A stretch of DNA of 64,000 bases from Bacillota bacterium (lineage in GTDB: Bacteria; Bacillota; Clostridia; Lachnospirales; Cellulosilyticaceae). Where the stretch lies: NCBI GenBank assembly GCA_023393125.1, contig JAEWMQ010000106.1:1-64000 (forward strand), written 5' to 3'. The translations under genes were made by a program, and so were the position numbers. Each line of letters begins with the position of its first letter. Position 1 is the stretch's first letter. The notes under the pieces are model-generated. The model ran no database searches and was not told the origin of the DNA. It saw only the letters and a program-made list of their open reading frames with translations. Positions 7,571-15,249 of the stretch are shown piece after piece.

Positions 7571-7630
7571 CTGCCCTTAAATAGCTTGCGTAAGTCTAGT
7601 AGGAGAGCTATTTGGGGCAGTATTTTATTT
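7571..7630 (+). terminator. Partial terminator between livJ and livH
   Basis: CTGCCC with AAATAGCT (7571-7586) pairs with AGCTATTT and GGGCAG (7606-7620), then TATTTTATTT. Being inside the operon, it likely lets only part of the transcripts read on. Confidence 0.75.
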
Positions 7631-7754
7631 AGTTAGCCATCTCTTATGCCCCTAGAGGCAATCTAAGAGAAAGGTATGGGCTGCTTGTGGAGGTATTAGA
7701 GATGATTAGCGATGAAAGAGGGAAGAACAATGAACAAAAAGAGGAGGAACAAAT

Positions 7755-8630
7755 ATGGGCTTTATAGAACAACTTATTAATGGGCTTAATTTAGGAAGTA
7801 TTTATGCACTTATAGCTCTTGGCTATACTATGGTTTATGGTATTGCAAAAATGTTAAACTTTGCACATGGAGACGTTATTATGGTGGGTGCATACACACT
7901 GTCCTTAATTATGACAGGCCTTAATTTACCACCTACTGTAGCAATAATAGTAAGTGTTGTAGTCTGCTCATTACTTGGTGTAACCATTGAAAAAATAGCT
8001 TATAAGCCTCTTAGAAAAGCATCACCTCTTACGGTACTGATTACTGCTATTGGTGTAAGTTATTTTTTACAAAGCGTAGCATTATTACTTTTTGGTTCTA
8101 AACAAAGAAAAGTAGATTCAGTAGTTACAATCCAATCTGTTCAAATAGGCGGTATTGAATTAACAGGTGAATCTATTATTACATTAGGTGTAACACTTGT
8201 TATTATGATTGGCTTAACTTTATTTATAAATAAAACAAAGATTGGTAAGGCGATGCGTGCTGTTTCAGAAGATAAAGGTGCAGCACAACTTATGGGAATT
8301 AACGTTAACCGTACGATATCCATCACTTTTGCTATTGGTTCTGCATTAGCTGCAGTAGCAGGTGTACTTTATGTAAGCGCATATGACTTTGTTGGTCCTT
8401 ACACAGGCTCTCTTCCGGGAATTAAGGCCTTCGTAGCTGCGGTTCTTGGTGGTATTGGTAGTATTCCAGGGGCCATGTTAGGTGGTATTTTATTAGGTAT
8501 TATTGAAAGCTTATCAAAGGCATATATTTCCACTAATTTATCTGATGCTATTGTGTTTAGTGTACTAATTATTGTTCTACTATTTAAGCCAGCAGGCTTA
8601 TTAGGTAAGATGAGAACGGATAAGGTGTAG
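7755..8630 (+). CDS. livH: Branched-chain amino acid ABC transporter permease
   Basis: The 291-residue protein has about eight hydrophobic helices and the opening IEQLINGLNLGSIYALIALG that marks LivH permeases. The coupling segment KAMRAVSEDKGAAQLMGIN sits near residue 175 and the family ending (ILGGIGSIPGAMLGG type) follows. The ATG has AGAGGAGG nine bases upstream. LivH and LivM form the transmembrane channel. The stop codon abuts the livM region, so the two are translationally coupled. Confidence 0.93.
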   Translation: MGFIEQLINGLNLGSIYALIALGYTMVYGIAKMLNFAHGDVIMVGAYTLSLIMTGLNLPPTVAIIVSVVVCSLLGVTIEKIAYKPLRKASPLTVLITAIGVSYFLQSVALLLFGSKQRKVDSVVTIQSVQIGGIELTGESIITLGVTLVIMIGLTLFINKTKIGKAMRAVSEDKGAAQLMGINVNRTISITFAIGSALAAVAGVLYVSAYDFVGPYTGSLPGIKAFVAAVLGGIGSIPGAMLGGILLGIIESLSKAYISTNLSDAIVFSVLIIVLLFKPAGLLGKMRTDKV

Positions 8631-8639
8631 GTGACGACT

Positions 8640-9626
8640 ATGAAAAAATTTATACATAAAAAGAACCTCATAGCATTTGTTATTGCAGTAGCAGTATACG
8701 CTCTTATTTTTGCACTTGTAGAGACAGGCTCTCTATCAAGACATTATCAAAGTTTATTAGTACCAATAGGAATTAATATTATTTTGGCTGTTTCTCTTAA
8801 CTTAACTGTAGGTTTTTTAGGAGAATTAACATTAGGTCATGCAGGTTTTATGTCTGTAGGCGCTTATGCTGGTTGCATGTTTACAATTTATTCCAAATTA
8901 CCAACTTATATTGAACTACCTATTGCGCTTATTATTGGTGGTTTGGTAGCGGCAGTATTTGGTTGTATTATCGGTATTCCAGCTTTAAGATTAAAAGGTG
9001 ATTATCTAGCTATTGTAACTTTGGCATTTGGAGAGATTATACGATCTGTTTTGATGAATATAGAGATTACAGGTGGTGCAGGTGGTTTAAAGGGAATTGA
9101 TAAATCTGCAAATTATACTATAGTATTTGTGATGATTATCATTACAGTTATTGTTATTTCTAACTTAGTTAAATCTAGAGCTGGTAGAGCTATCTGTTCT
9201 ATTCGAGATAATATTATTGCAGCAGAGTCTGTAGGTATTAATGTGGTGTATCATAAACTATTAGCTTTTGTTGTAGCAGCTTTTTTCGCTGGTGCGGCAG
9301 GTGTATTATACGGTCATAACCTAGGTATTTTAAAACCAAACACCTTTGACTTTAATAAATCTATTGAGATTTTAGTTATTGTAGTCCTAGGAGGAATGGG
9401 GAGCATTAGAGGCTCTATTATTGCAGCTACTATTGTTACAGTGCTTCCAGAGGTGCTTCGTGGTCTTGCAGATTATAGAATGCTTATTTATGCAGTTGTA
9501 CTTATTGTTATGATGATTTTAAATGCCTCTCCCAAATTTGCAGAGTTTAAAAAAAGCTTTTTAGCCAAGTTAAAAGGTAAGAAAGTGAAGGAAGGAGGAG
9601 CTGAGGATGGCGTTATTAGAGGTTAA
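8640..9626 (+). CDS. livM: Branched-chain amino acid ABC transporter permease
   Basis: I place the start at ATG 8640 (328 residues), five bases after AGGTGA; an in-frame GTG at 8631, directly after the livH stop, would add three residues and cannot be excluded. The protein has a lysine-rich N-terminus, about nine membrane helices and the LivM features LGELTLGHAGFMSVGAYAG and IRDNIIAAESVGINVVYHK (coupling loop). It is the second channel subunit of the Liv importer. Its last 20 bases overlap livG. Confidence 0.93.
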   Translation: MKKFIHKKNLIAFVIAVAVYALIFALVETGSLSRHYQSLLVPIGINIILAVSLNLTVGFLGELTLGHAGFMSVGAYAGCMFTIYSKLPTYIELPIALIIGGLVAAVFGCIIGIPALRLKGDYLAIVTLAFGEIIRSVLMNIEITGGAGGLKGIDKSANYTIVFVMIIITVIVISNLVKSRAGRAICSIRDNIIAAESVGINVVYHKLLAFVVAAFFAGAAGVLYGHNLGILKPNTFDFNKSIEILVIVVLGGMGSIRGSIIAATIVTVLPEVLRGLADYRMLIYAVVLIVMMILNASPKFAEFKKSFLAKLKGKKVKEGGAEDGVIRG

Positions 9627-10365
9627 TAATCTAACTATTGTATTTGGTGGTCTTAGAGCAGTTGATGGACTGAATTTAAAAATAGAAAAAGGGCAGTTAT
9701 ATGGCTTAATTGGACCTAATGGTGCAGGAAAAACTACTGCATTTAATATGATTACAGGTGTTTATAAGCCAACTAGTGGTAGCTTCTTATTAGATGGTGA
9801 AGACTTGACGGGGAAATCAACTATTGAGATTAACCGTAAAGGGATTGCAAGAACCTTCCAAAACATTCGTTTATTTAACAATATGTCAGTTCTTGATAAT
9901 GTTAAGATAGGTCTACATAATCAAAAACATTACACTATAGCAGAAGGTATACTACGTTTGCCTAGATATTTTAAAGAAGAAAAAGAAATGAATGAACAGG
10001 CTATAGAACTTTTATCAGTATTTGATTTAGACAAGGAAAAAGATACCTTGGCTTCTAATTTACCATATGGTAAGCAAAGAAAGTTAGAAATTGCTAGAGC
10101 CTTAGCAACTCATCCAAAGCTTCTTTTATTAGATGAACCAGCGGCAGGTATGAATCCTAATGAAACAGCAGAACTCATGGATACGATTCGCTTTGTAAGA
10201 GATAAGTTTGATATGACTATTTTACTAATCGAACATGATATGAAACTCGTAGGTGGTATTTGCGAAGAGATTACAGTTCTTAATTTCGGAAAAGAATTGG
10301 CTCATGGTGAGACAAGTAAGGTATTAAATAATCCACAAGTTATTACAGCATATCTTGGTGAATAG
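9607..10365 (+). CDS. livG: Branched-chain amino acid ABC transporter ATP-binding protein LivG
   Basis: 252 residues, start ATG 9607 inside the end of livM, with GGAAGGAGG upstream. Walker A is GPNGAGKTT, the signature is the LivG-type LPYGKQRK in place of LSGGQ, Walker B is LLLLDEPAAGMNP, H-loop in LIEHDM. LivG-specific segments IARTFQNIRLFNNMSVLDNV and the ending LNNPQVITAYLGE are clear. It powers import together with LivF. Confidence 0.94.
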   Translation: MALLEVNNLTIVFGGLRAVDGLNLKIEKGQLYGLIGPNGAGKTTAFNMITGVYKPTSGSFLLDGEDLTGKSTIEINRKGIARTFQNIRLFNNMSVLDNVKIGLHNQKHYTIAEGILRLPRYFKEEKEMNEQAIELLSVFDLDKEKDTLASNLPYGKQRKLEIARALATHPKLLLLDEPAAGMNPNETAELMDTIRFVRDKFDMTILLIEHDMKLVGGICEEITVLNFGKELAHGETSKVLNNPQVITAYLGE

Positions 10366-10380
10366 AAAGGAGAAAACCTT

Positions 10381-11091
10381 ATGGCTATGTTAAAGGTAGA
10401 AAATCTAGAAGTGTATTATGGTATGATTCAAGCAATCAAGGGAATCTCCTTTGAAGTTAATGAAGGTGAAGTTATTGCATTAATTGGTGCTAATGGTGCA
10501 GGTAAAACCACTATTCTTCATACGATTACAGGCTTAGTAGATGCTAGAGCAGGAAGTATAGAATTTGAGGGGAAAAACCTTCTTAAAACACCAGCACACC
10601 ATATTGTAAGTATGGGAATGGCCCATGTACCAGAAGGTAGAAGAATCTTTCAAGAGCTTACGGTACTTGAAAACTTAAAGCTAGGGGCCTATACACGTAA
10701 TGATAAAAAAGAGATGGAAGAAACGCTTCGTATGATTTATACAAAGTTCCCAAGACTTGAAGAAAGAAAAGAACAAATCGCAGGAACTTTAAGTGGTGGT
10801 GAGCAGCAAATGCTTGCTATGGGTAGAGCGCTTATGTCTCATCCTAAAATCATTTTAATGGACGAACCATCTATGGGGCTTTCTCCATTATATGTATCTG
10901 AAATCTTTAAGATTATTGAAGAAATTAGTAGTACTGGTACAACTGTTCTTCTTGTAGAACAAAATGCTAAAAAAGCTCTTTCTATTGCGGATAGAGCTTA
11001 TGTTCTAGAAACAGGGAAGATTGTACTAGAAGGTAATGCAAAAGATTTAATTAATGATGATTCTATTAAAAAAGCTTATTTAGGGGAATAA
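10381..11091 (+). CDS. livF: Branched-chain amino acid ABC transporter ATP-binding protein LivF
   Basis: 236 residues, ATG preceded by AAAGGAG. Walker A GANGAGKTT, signature LSGGEQQML, Walker B IILMDEPSMGLSP, and LivF features MAHVPEGRRIFQELTVLENL and VLLVEQNAKKAL. It pairs with LivG to drive transport and is the last gene of the five-gene operon, followed by a terminator. Confidence 0.94.
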   Translation: MAMLKVENLEVYYGMIQAIKGISFEVNEGEVIALIGANGAGKTTILHTITGLVDARAGSIEFEGKNLLKTPAHHIVSMGMAHVPEGRRIFQELTVLENLKLGAYTRNDKKEMEETLRMIYTKFPRLEERKEQIAGTLSGGEQQMLAMGRALMSHPKIILMDEPSMGLSPLYVSEIFKIIEEISSTGTTVLLVEQNAKKALSIADRAYVLETGKIVLEGNAKDLINDDSIKKAYLGE

Positions 11092-11105
11092 AAGTAGTTA
11101 AATAG

Positions 11106-11153
11106 AAAGCACTCAAATGTCTGCTAGAATGAAGAATAATTTGAGTGCTTTTA
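11106..11153 (+). terminator. Terminator of the liv operon
   Basis: AAAGCACTCAAAT (11106-11118) pairs perfectly with ATTTGAGTGCTTT (11139-11151). Confidence 0.85.
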
Positions 11154-11263
11154 AGTTGTCTGGGAATTACCATATTTTTAATTCTTAGGTAATAAGATGT
11201 AAAGAAGGGGGATTTCTAGACTCCCTTGCTACATCAAAGAATAAAAATTAGGGGGAGCAGGAT

Positions 11264-11959
11264 ATGAAAATACTTATTATTTATGGAACAGATCGAAAAG
11301 GGTTTACTTATAAATCAGTAGAAGTATTTAAAAGTGAACTAAAACAGGTGGCAGGCGGATTAGCAGAGCTAGAGTTTGAAGAAGTTTGTGTACCAGGGGC
11401 TATGCCATATATATGTTCAGGATGTAAAACTTGTCTTATAAAGGGAATTGAGCACTGCCCACATAGTGCTAGTATGCTCCCCATTATCAATCAAATGAAA
11501 GAAGCAGATGGTATTATTATAGCTTCACCCACTTATGTATTCGATGTAACTGGAGCTTTAAAAAATCTATTAGATCATTTATTTACCCTATGGCTATCTC
11601 ACCGGCCAGAAACTATTTTCTTTAATAAGGTGGGCCTCTCTTTTGTAACAGCAGCAGGGGCAGGTATGAGATCTACACATAAGACGATTAGAAGTACATT
11701 TAAATATCTTGGGTTTAGAAAAATGTATGATTGTAGTGTAAGAGAAGCACAATATGGACAGAATATAGAAGGCATGAGAAAGAAAGCCAGAAAAACAGCT
11801 AAAGTATTTTATAAGGCGCTGACGAATGAGAAGTTAGGCAGTACTCATTTATTTAGACGTATCATGATGAAAGTTATGGCAAAGATGATTAATACTTATG
11901 ATGAAAATAGCATTATGGGATTAGATAAGAAGTATTGGAAAGAAAAGGGTTGGTTATAA
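11264..11959 (+). CDS. Flavodoxin-fold NAD(P)H-dependent oxidoreductase
   Basis: The 231-residue protein opens with a beta strand and phosphate-binding loop (MKILIIYGTDRKGFTYKSVE) and has ADGIIIASPTYVFDVTGALK, the FMN-contact pattern of the NADPH-dependent FMN reductase family. The segment CSGCKTCLIKGIEHC (about residues 50-64) has the four-cysteine arrangement found in iron-sulfur-flavoprotein relatives and may hold a cluster, or be redox-active cysteines. It is cytoplasmic, monocistronic and flanked by terminators. Its substrate is unknown; quinone, nitro-compound or general flavin reduction are possible. The C-terminus (about 50 residues) is an extra lysine/methionine-rich helix pair. Confidence 0.78.
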   Translation: MKILIIYGTDRKGFTYKSVEVFKSELKQVAGGLAELEFEEVCVPGAMPYICSGCKTCLIKGIEHCPHSASMLPIINQMKEADGIIIASPTYVFDVTGALKNLLDHLFTLWLSHRPETIFFNKVGLSFVTAAGAGMRSTHKTIRSTFKYLGFRKMYDCSVREAQYGQNIEGMRKKARKTAKVFYKALTNEKLGSTHLFRRIMMKVMAKMINTYDENSIMGLDKKYWKEKGWL

Positions 11960-11984
11960 GATAAATTTATAAAAGCTTTTCAAT

Positions 11985-12034
11985 AATGAAATGCCTTTAC
12001 TTGATATCCTAAGTAAAGGCATTTCATTATTTTT
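11985..12034 (+). terminator. Terminator of the flavodoxin-like gene
   Basis: A perfect 18-bp stem: AATGAAATGCCTTTACTT (11985-12002) with its complement at 12011-12028, then ATTATTTTT. An apparent start codon at 11991 lies in the left arm and is not used. Confidence 0.9.
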
Positions 12035-12086
12035 AGCGCTGTGGTATGATGAAGGTCGATTAGTAGAGAAGGTAAAGGAGATATTT

Positions 12087-12923
12087 ATGATAGAGGTTGG
12101 AATATTTCATCAATTAAAAGTAGTAAGAGAAACTCCGCAAGGTATTTATTTAAACGACTTAGAAGAAAGTGATAAAGATATTTTGTTGCCAAAAGGCCAG
12201 GTGCCAGAGGGAATTGAAATAGGTGAATTAATAGAAGTATTTGTATATAGAGATTCAGAAGATCGAAAGATTGCAACACTTAAAAAGCCAAAGTTAACAA
12301 TAGGAGAATTGGCACGGTTAAAGGTAGTGAGTGTTAATCGTATAGGAGCCTTTTTAGAATGGGGATTAGAAAAAGATTTATTTTTACCATTTAGTGAGCA
12401 GACAGAAAAGGTGCATAAAGAAGATTGGTGCTTAGTAGGTATGTATAGAGATAAAAGTGATAGACTTTGCGCCACAATGAAAATCTATGAACTATTACAA
12501 GCTTACTCACCTTATAAGGAAAAAGATGAGGTAAGTGGCACTATTTATAATATAAAAGAAGCTTTTGGGGCATTTGTAGCGGTAGATAATAAATATCACG
12601 GATTAATACCTATTAAAGAACTTTATGGAAATTGTAAAGTAGGGGATTCTTTAATCTTAAGAGTAAGTCAGGTTAGACCAGATGGCAAATTAGAACTTAG
12701 TATGAGAAAACCTGCGCACTTGCAAATGGAAGATGATGCAAGAAAAATTATGGAGGCCTTAGATAAAGAAGACGGAAAGTTAAAACTACATGATAAGAGT
12801 TCACCAGAGGCTATTAAGGAGCAGCTAGGGATGAGTAAAGCAGGTTTTAAAAGAGCGGTTGGAAGGCTAATGAAAGAGGGCGTTATAGAAATCAAAGAAG
12901 ATGGGATTTATCGTAACTGGTAG
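12087..12923 (+). CDS. CvfB-like S1 RNA-binding protein
   Basis: The start is ATG 12087, six bases after AAAGGAG; longer versions would begin in the terminator upstream. The 278-residue length and the opening MIEVGIFHQLKVVRETPQGI match the CvfB/YitL family. Several S1-like beta-barrel units follow (for example RIGAFLEWGLEKDLFLPFSE and AFGAFVAVDNKYHGLIPIKE), and the C-terminus ends in a winged helix (LGMSKAGFKRAVGRLMKEGVIEIKEDGIYRNW as a block from about residue 245). CvfB proteins bind RNA and affect virulence genes in staphylococci. Here a role in RNA metabolism is a fair inference. Monocistronic. Confidence 0.85.
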   Translation: MIEVGIFHQLKVVRETPQGIYLNDLEESDKDILLPKGQVPEGIEIGELIEVFVYRDSEDRKIATLKKPKLTIGELARLKVVSVNRIGAFLEWGLEKDLFLPFSEQTEKVHKEDWCLVGMYRDKSDRLCATMKIYELLQAYSPYKEKDEVSGTIYNIKEAFGAFVAVDNKYHGLIPIKELYGNCKVGDSLILRVSQVRPDGKLELSMRKPAHLQMEDDARKIMEALDKEDGKLKLHDKSSPEAIKEQLGMSKAGFKRAVGRLMKEGVIEIKEDGIYRNW

Positions 12924-12941
12924 GTAATAACTTTATTAAAT

Positions 12942-12995
12942 AGTAAAGGGTCTATAAAACTAATGCTTTTACATTAGTTTTATAGACCCTTTACT
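12942..12995. terminator. Bidirectional terminator, 24-bp perfect stem
   Basis: Arms at 12942-12965 and 12972-12995 are perfect inverted repeats with a 6-base loop. It separates the CvfB-like gene from the convergent tRNA gene and can end transcripts from both sides. Confidence 0.85.
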
Positions 12996-13040
12996 CATTG
13001 GAACTTAAACATATTAATGATGTGATAGTCCCGTTTTTAA

Positions 13041-13113
13041 TCGGAATGACGTGACTTGAACACGCGATCTCTTGCCCCCCAGACAAGCGCCTTACCAACT
13101 AGGCCACATCCCG
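13041..13113 (-). tRNA. tRNA-Pro (anticodon GGG)
   Basis: Read on the minus strand the 73 bases fold as a full cloverleaf: acceptor CGGGATG/CATTCCG (one G-U), D arm GCCT/AGGC, anticodon stem CTTGT/GCAAG around CTGGGGG, 5-base variable loop, T arm GCGTG-TTCAAGT-CACGT. The anticodon GGG is at 13080-13078, reading CCC/CCU. Discriminator is A and the CCA end is not encoded. Confidence 0.93.
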
Positions 13114-13156
13114 AAAGTGGTTTTCTATGAATATAAAGATATATTCTTGCCTTACT

Positions 13157-13185
13157 ATTATACATATATTGGATAAGAAAGTAAA
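13157..13185 (-). promoter_or_regulatory. Promoter of the tRNA-Pro gene
   Basis: On the minus strand TTTACT (13185-13180), 17 bases, TATAAT (13162-13157), about 45 bases upstream of the mature 5' end. Confidence 0.6.
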
Positions 13186-13253
13186 GGCTTAGTGATTAAA
13201 CTACTCCTATTTGGTTAATGCTTAAAAGGGTAAATCCCAAGAGGAGGAAGGCA

Positions 13254-13868
13254 ATGAAATATATTTTTAATGGACTCATTATACTTTTTAGTTCTTATAT
13301 AATACTTTTGATTTTCAAAGAACAAGCTACTCCATTAACTTGCTTTATTTTAATTTTACTAGAGTGGCTATTAATACTTCTAGGAAAGCCGTTAATTAGA
13401 CAAAGTACTTTTAGTGGACTATATAGGAAAGGAAGCTTTGGAGAAGAAAATGGACCTTATGGTGAGATTCATATAAAAAGTATTGAAGAAGATTTAAATA
13501 AAATAGGTGATAAAGGTTTTGAGAAACTTATAGCAGATTTGTATCAAACAAAGGGATATGAGGTAGAGTGTATTCCAGAAGAAGATGAGGTAGGCATTCA
13601 TTTAGTTGCAAAAAGAAAAAAAGAGGTTATTGCTATTTGCATTAAGTATAAGGCGGACATAGATGGTGTGTCATGGAAGGAAACCACTCAAAAAGTTTAT
13701 GAGGATATGAAAATTTATAAAGCTAATAAAGGAATAGTCATAACAAATAGCAAGTTCCAAAACTATGATATTAAGGAAGCTAGACCGAAACATACACAAT
13801 TAATGGACTATCATTTATTAGTGCCATTTATTAAAGAAGGGATACTCATTAGCATGAAGAATAATTGA
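13254..13868 (+). CDS. Membrane-anchored restriction-endonuclease-fold (Mrr-like) protein, active site doubtful
   Basis: ATG 13254 has GAGGAGGAAGG just upstream and is preferred to an in-frame ATG at 13218. The 204-residue protein has two N-terminal membrane helices (about residues 3-22 and 27-45), then a domain like the Mrr/PF04471 endonuclease fold (FEKLIADLYQTKGYEVECIP). In active members a D and a (Q/E)xK pair lie on adjacent strands. Here the sequence runs VGIHLVAKRKKEVIAICIKYK, so the aspartate position is H and the Q/E position is I. The lysine remains. It may be a non-catalytic DNA- or nucleotide-binding relative. Such membrane-anchored forms are common in clostridia and not clearly defence genes; no methylase is nearby. 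Confidence 0.6.
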   Translation: MKYIFNGLIILFSSYIILLIFKEQATPLTCFILILLEWLLILLGKPLIRQSTFSGLYRKGSFGEENGPYGEIHIKSIEEDLNKIGDKGFEKLIADLYQTKGYEVECIPEEDEVGIHLVAKRKKEVIAICIKYKADIDGVSWKETTQKVYEDMKIYKANKGIVITNSKFQNYDIKEARPKHTQLMDYHLLVPFIKEGILISMKNN

Positions 13869-13906
13869 CTAACCTATTTAAGACCAAATCAATAGGCTTA
13901 TAGTAT

Positions 13907-13942
13907 AAGGGACTACCACGACTTAGAGAGTAGTCCCTTAAA
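13907..13942. terminator. Bidirectional terminator
   Basis: AAGGGACTAC (13907-13916) pairs with GTAGTCCCTT (13930-13939); A-rich on one side and T-rich on the other. Shared by the converging Mrr-like and Crp/Fnr genes. Confidence 0.75.
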
Positions 13943-13944
13943 TT

Positions 13945-14619
13945 TTAAATAAGGGATTTAAGTTTTACAGGATTAATAATAGTAATACCACCTCTAGAAA
14001 GTTCTACAATACCTTCGTTTGAAAAATATTTAAGCATACGTGATACCACTTCTCTAGCGCTACCTATATATTTAGCGATTTGTTCGTGAGTAAGGCGCAG
14101 GGTTGTTGAATGAGTCTTAGACATTTCATCTACTAAGAAGATGGCTAAGCGCTTGTCAAAGCTCATAAAAAGAATTTGTTCCATAGCCCACATGACATCT
14201 GAAAAACGGTCTACTAAACGTTTGTAAATGAAATTTTCCACATAGATATTATGAGTCATGATTTCAGAAAGAGCATGGGAAGAAACAGATACAAGCTCAC
14301 AGGGCTCTTCAACATCAATGTGTACATCAAAAGTAATCTGGCTTAAGATACAAGAAGCAGACAGTAGGCAAAGCTCTCCAGGAGCTAAACGAAAGAGTGT
14401 AATATCCTTTCCTTCTTCTGAAAGCATATAAACTCTAAGCTGCCCTGAGCGAATCATAATAAGTCCCATGCAGTTTTGATCACCACGTCGCAACGTTTCT
14501 CCTTTAGTAAAATGGGCGATAGAGGTATGTGTGATAATATTATTTCGCTCAGTTGTATTTAAATGAGGCCAAAAGTCTAGAGTATCTTGTAAAAATACCG
14601 TTATACTGTCATTTAACAT
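13945..14619 (-). CDS. Crp/Fnr family transcriptional regulator
   Basis: Start taken at ATG 14619 (224 residues), six bases after AAGGAG; an upstream ATG at 14634 overlaps that ribosome binding site. Residues about 30-140 form a cyclic-nucleotide-binding-type beta barrel (LGLIMIRSGQLRVYMLSEEGKDITLFRLAPGE region). The C-terminus holds the HTH (LTHEQIAKYIGSAREVVSRM, about residues 165-185). The N-terminal Cys cluster of classical oxygen-sensing Fnr is absent, so the signal is unknown. Members of this type in clostridia often control stress or redox genes. It is divergent from the Imm51-like gene; a palindrome in the shared region could be its site. Confidence 0.88.
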   Translation of the reverse strand: MLNDSITVFLQDTLDFWPHLNTTERNNIITHTSIAHFTKGETLRRGDQNCMGLIMIRSGQLRVYMLSEEGKDITLFRLAPGELCLLSASCILSQITFDVHIDVEEPCELVSVSSHALSEIMTHNIYVENFIYKRLVDRFSDVMWAMEQILFMSFDKRLAIFLVDEMSKTHSTTLRLTHEQIAKYIGSAREVVSRMLKYFSNEGIVELSRGGITIINPVKLKSLI

Positions 14620-14730
14620 AGTGTTCTCCTTCATTTTGTTGATGGTTTTATTTTAAGTTATTTAAAAGATAATAGCTACTTTGTTTATAGTATATTATTT
14701 ATATTGTACTACAAATATGTGATAAAATTT

Positions 14731-14770
14731 TGAAATTTCATATTGACAAAGAGAATAAAAAAACTATGAT
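14731..14770 (+). promoter_or_regulatory. Promoter of the Imm51-like gene with adjacent palindrome
   Basis: TTGACA (14743-14748), 16 bases, TATGAT (14765-14770). Directly upstream is the perfect 10-bp palindrome TGAAATTTCA (14731-14740) in the region shared with the divergent Crp/Fnr gene, a possible operator. Confidence 0.5.
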
Positions 14771-14813
14771 TAGTAGTGAGTGGAAAATAAAGTAAATTAA
14801 AAGGGGAGTTATT

Positions 14814-15155
14814 ATGAATTTTGAAAAGCGTATAAAACCTTTTTGGTGGAATGATACCAGTGGTAGTTTTTCTGTATGTTTAAATGCTAGAGATTATAAG
14901 CCAGAAATTTTTGAGTCTAGAGAAGATGAAGGTTGTGAAGGAAACGGATATGATTGGGAGGCTTTAGCTCGGGTATTTCTTGAAGAAAAGTGCGAAGAGT
15001 TATTAGAAGATATAGAGTTTGATTCAGAAGCAGGTATGTTTTGTGCTTGTTGTGATGATTCAGAAGCACTAAAGAAATTTATTTTAGCTTTTAAAGAAGC
15101 CTGTGAAGATTCAGAGCTTATTTTAGATTTGTTTTCACGTGCTGAAATTGATTAA
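14814..15155 (+). CDS. Imm51-like immunity family protein
   Basis: A 113-residue acidic, soluble protein behind AAGGGGAG. The pattern matches the immunity protein 51 family as I know it: a GNGYDWEALA core (about residues 42-51), FDSEAGMFCACCDDSEALKKF (spread over about 70-92) and a final helix with ACEDSELI. Imm51 proteins are predicted to neutralise contact-dependent polymorphic toxins. No toxin or secretion gene is adjacent, so it would be an orphan immunity gene or have taken another role. Assignment is from remembered family pattern and should be confirmed. Confidence 0.6.
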   Translation: MNFEKRIKPFWWNDTSGSFSVCLNARDYKPEIFESREDEGCEGNGYDWEALARVFLEEKCEELLEDIEFDSEAGMFCACCDDSEALKKFILAFKEACEDSELILDLFSRAEID

Positions 15156-15175
15156 CTAAATAGTAAACAGTTAAT

Positions 15176-15213
15176 AAAAAGTGTCTGCTACATAAAATAA
15201 ACAGACACTTTTT
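15176..15213. terminator. Bidirectional terminator
   Basis: AAAAAGTGTCTG (15176-15187) pairs with CAGACACTTTTT (15202-15213). It serves the Imm51-like gene and the converging DHHW operon. Confidence 0.88.
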
Positions 15214-15249
15214 ACTGAGTTAGAAAATAAATGTTGTGTTTGATACAAG

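Noticed and set aside
11991..12086. Longer version of the CvfB-like protein
   Set aside because: The upstream ATG lies within the left arm of a perfect terminator; ATG 12087 has a good ribosome binding site and the family start.
13254..15155. A defence island made of the Mrr-like gene, regulator and Imm51-like gene
   Set aside because: The genes are on different strands with their own terminators, the Mrr active site looks degenerate, and no methylase, toxin, reverse transcriptase or integrase is near.
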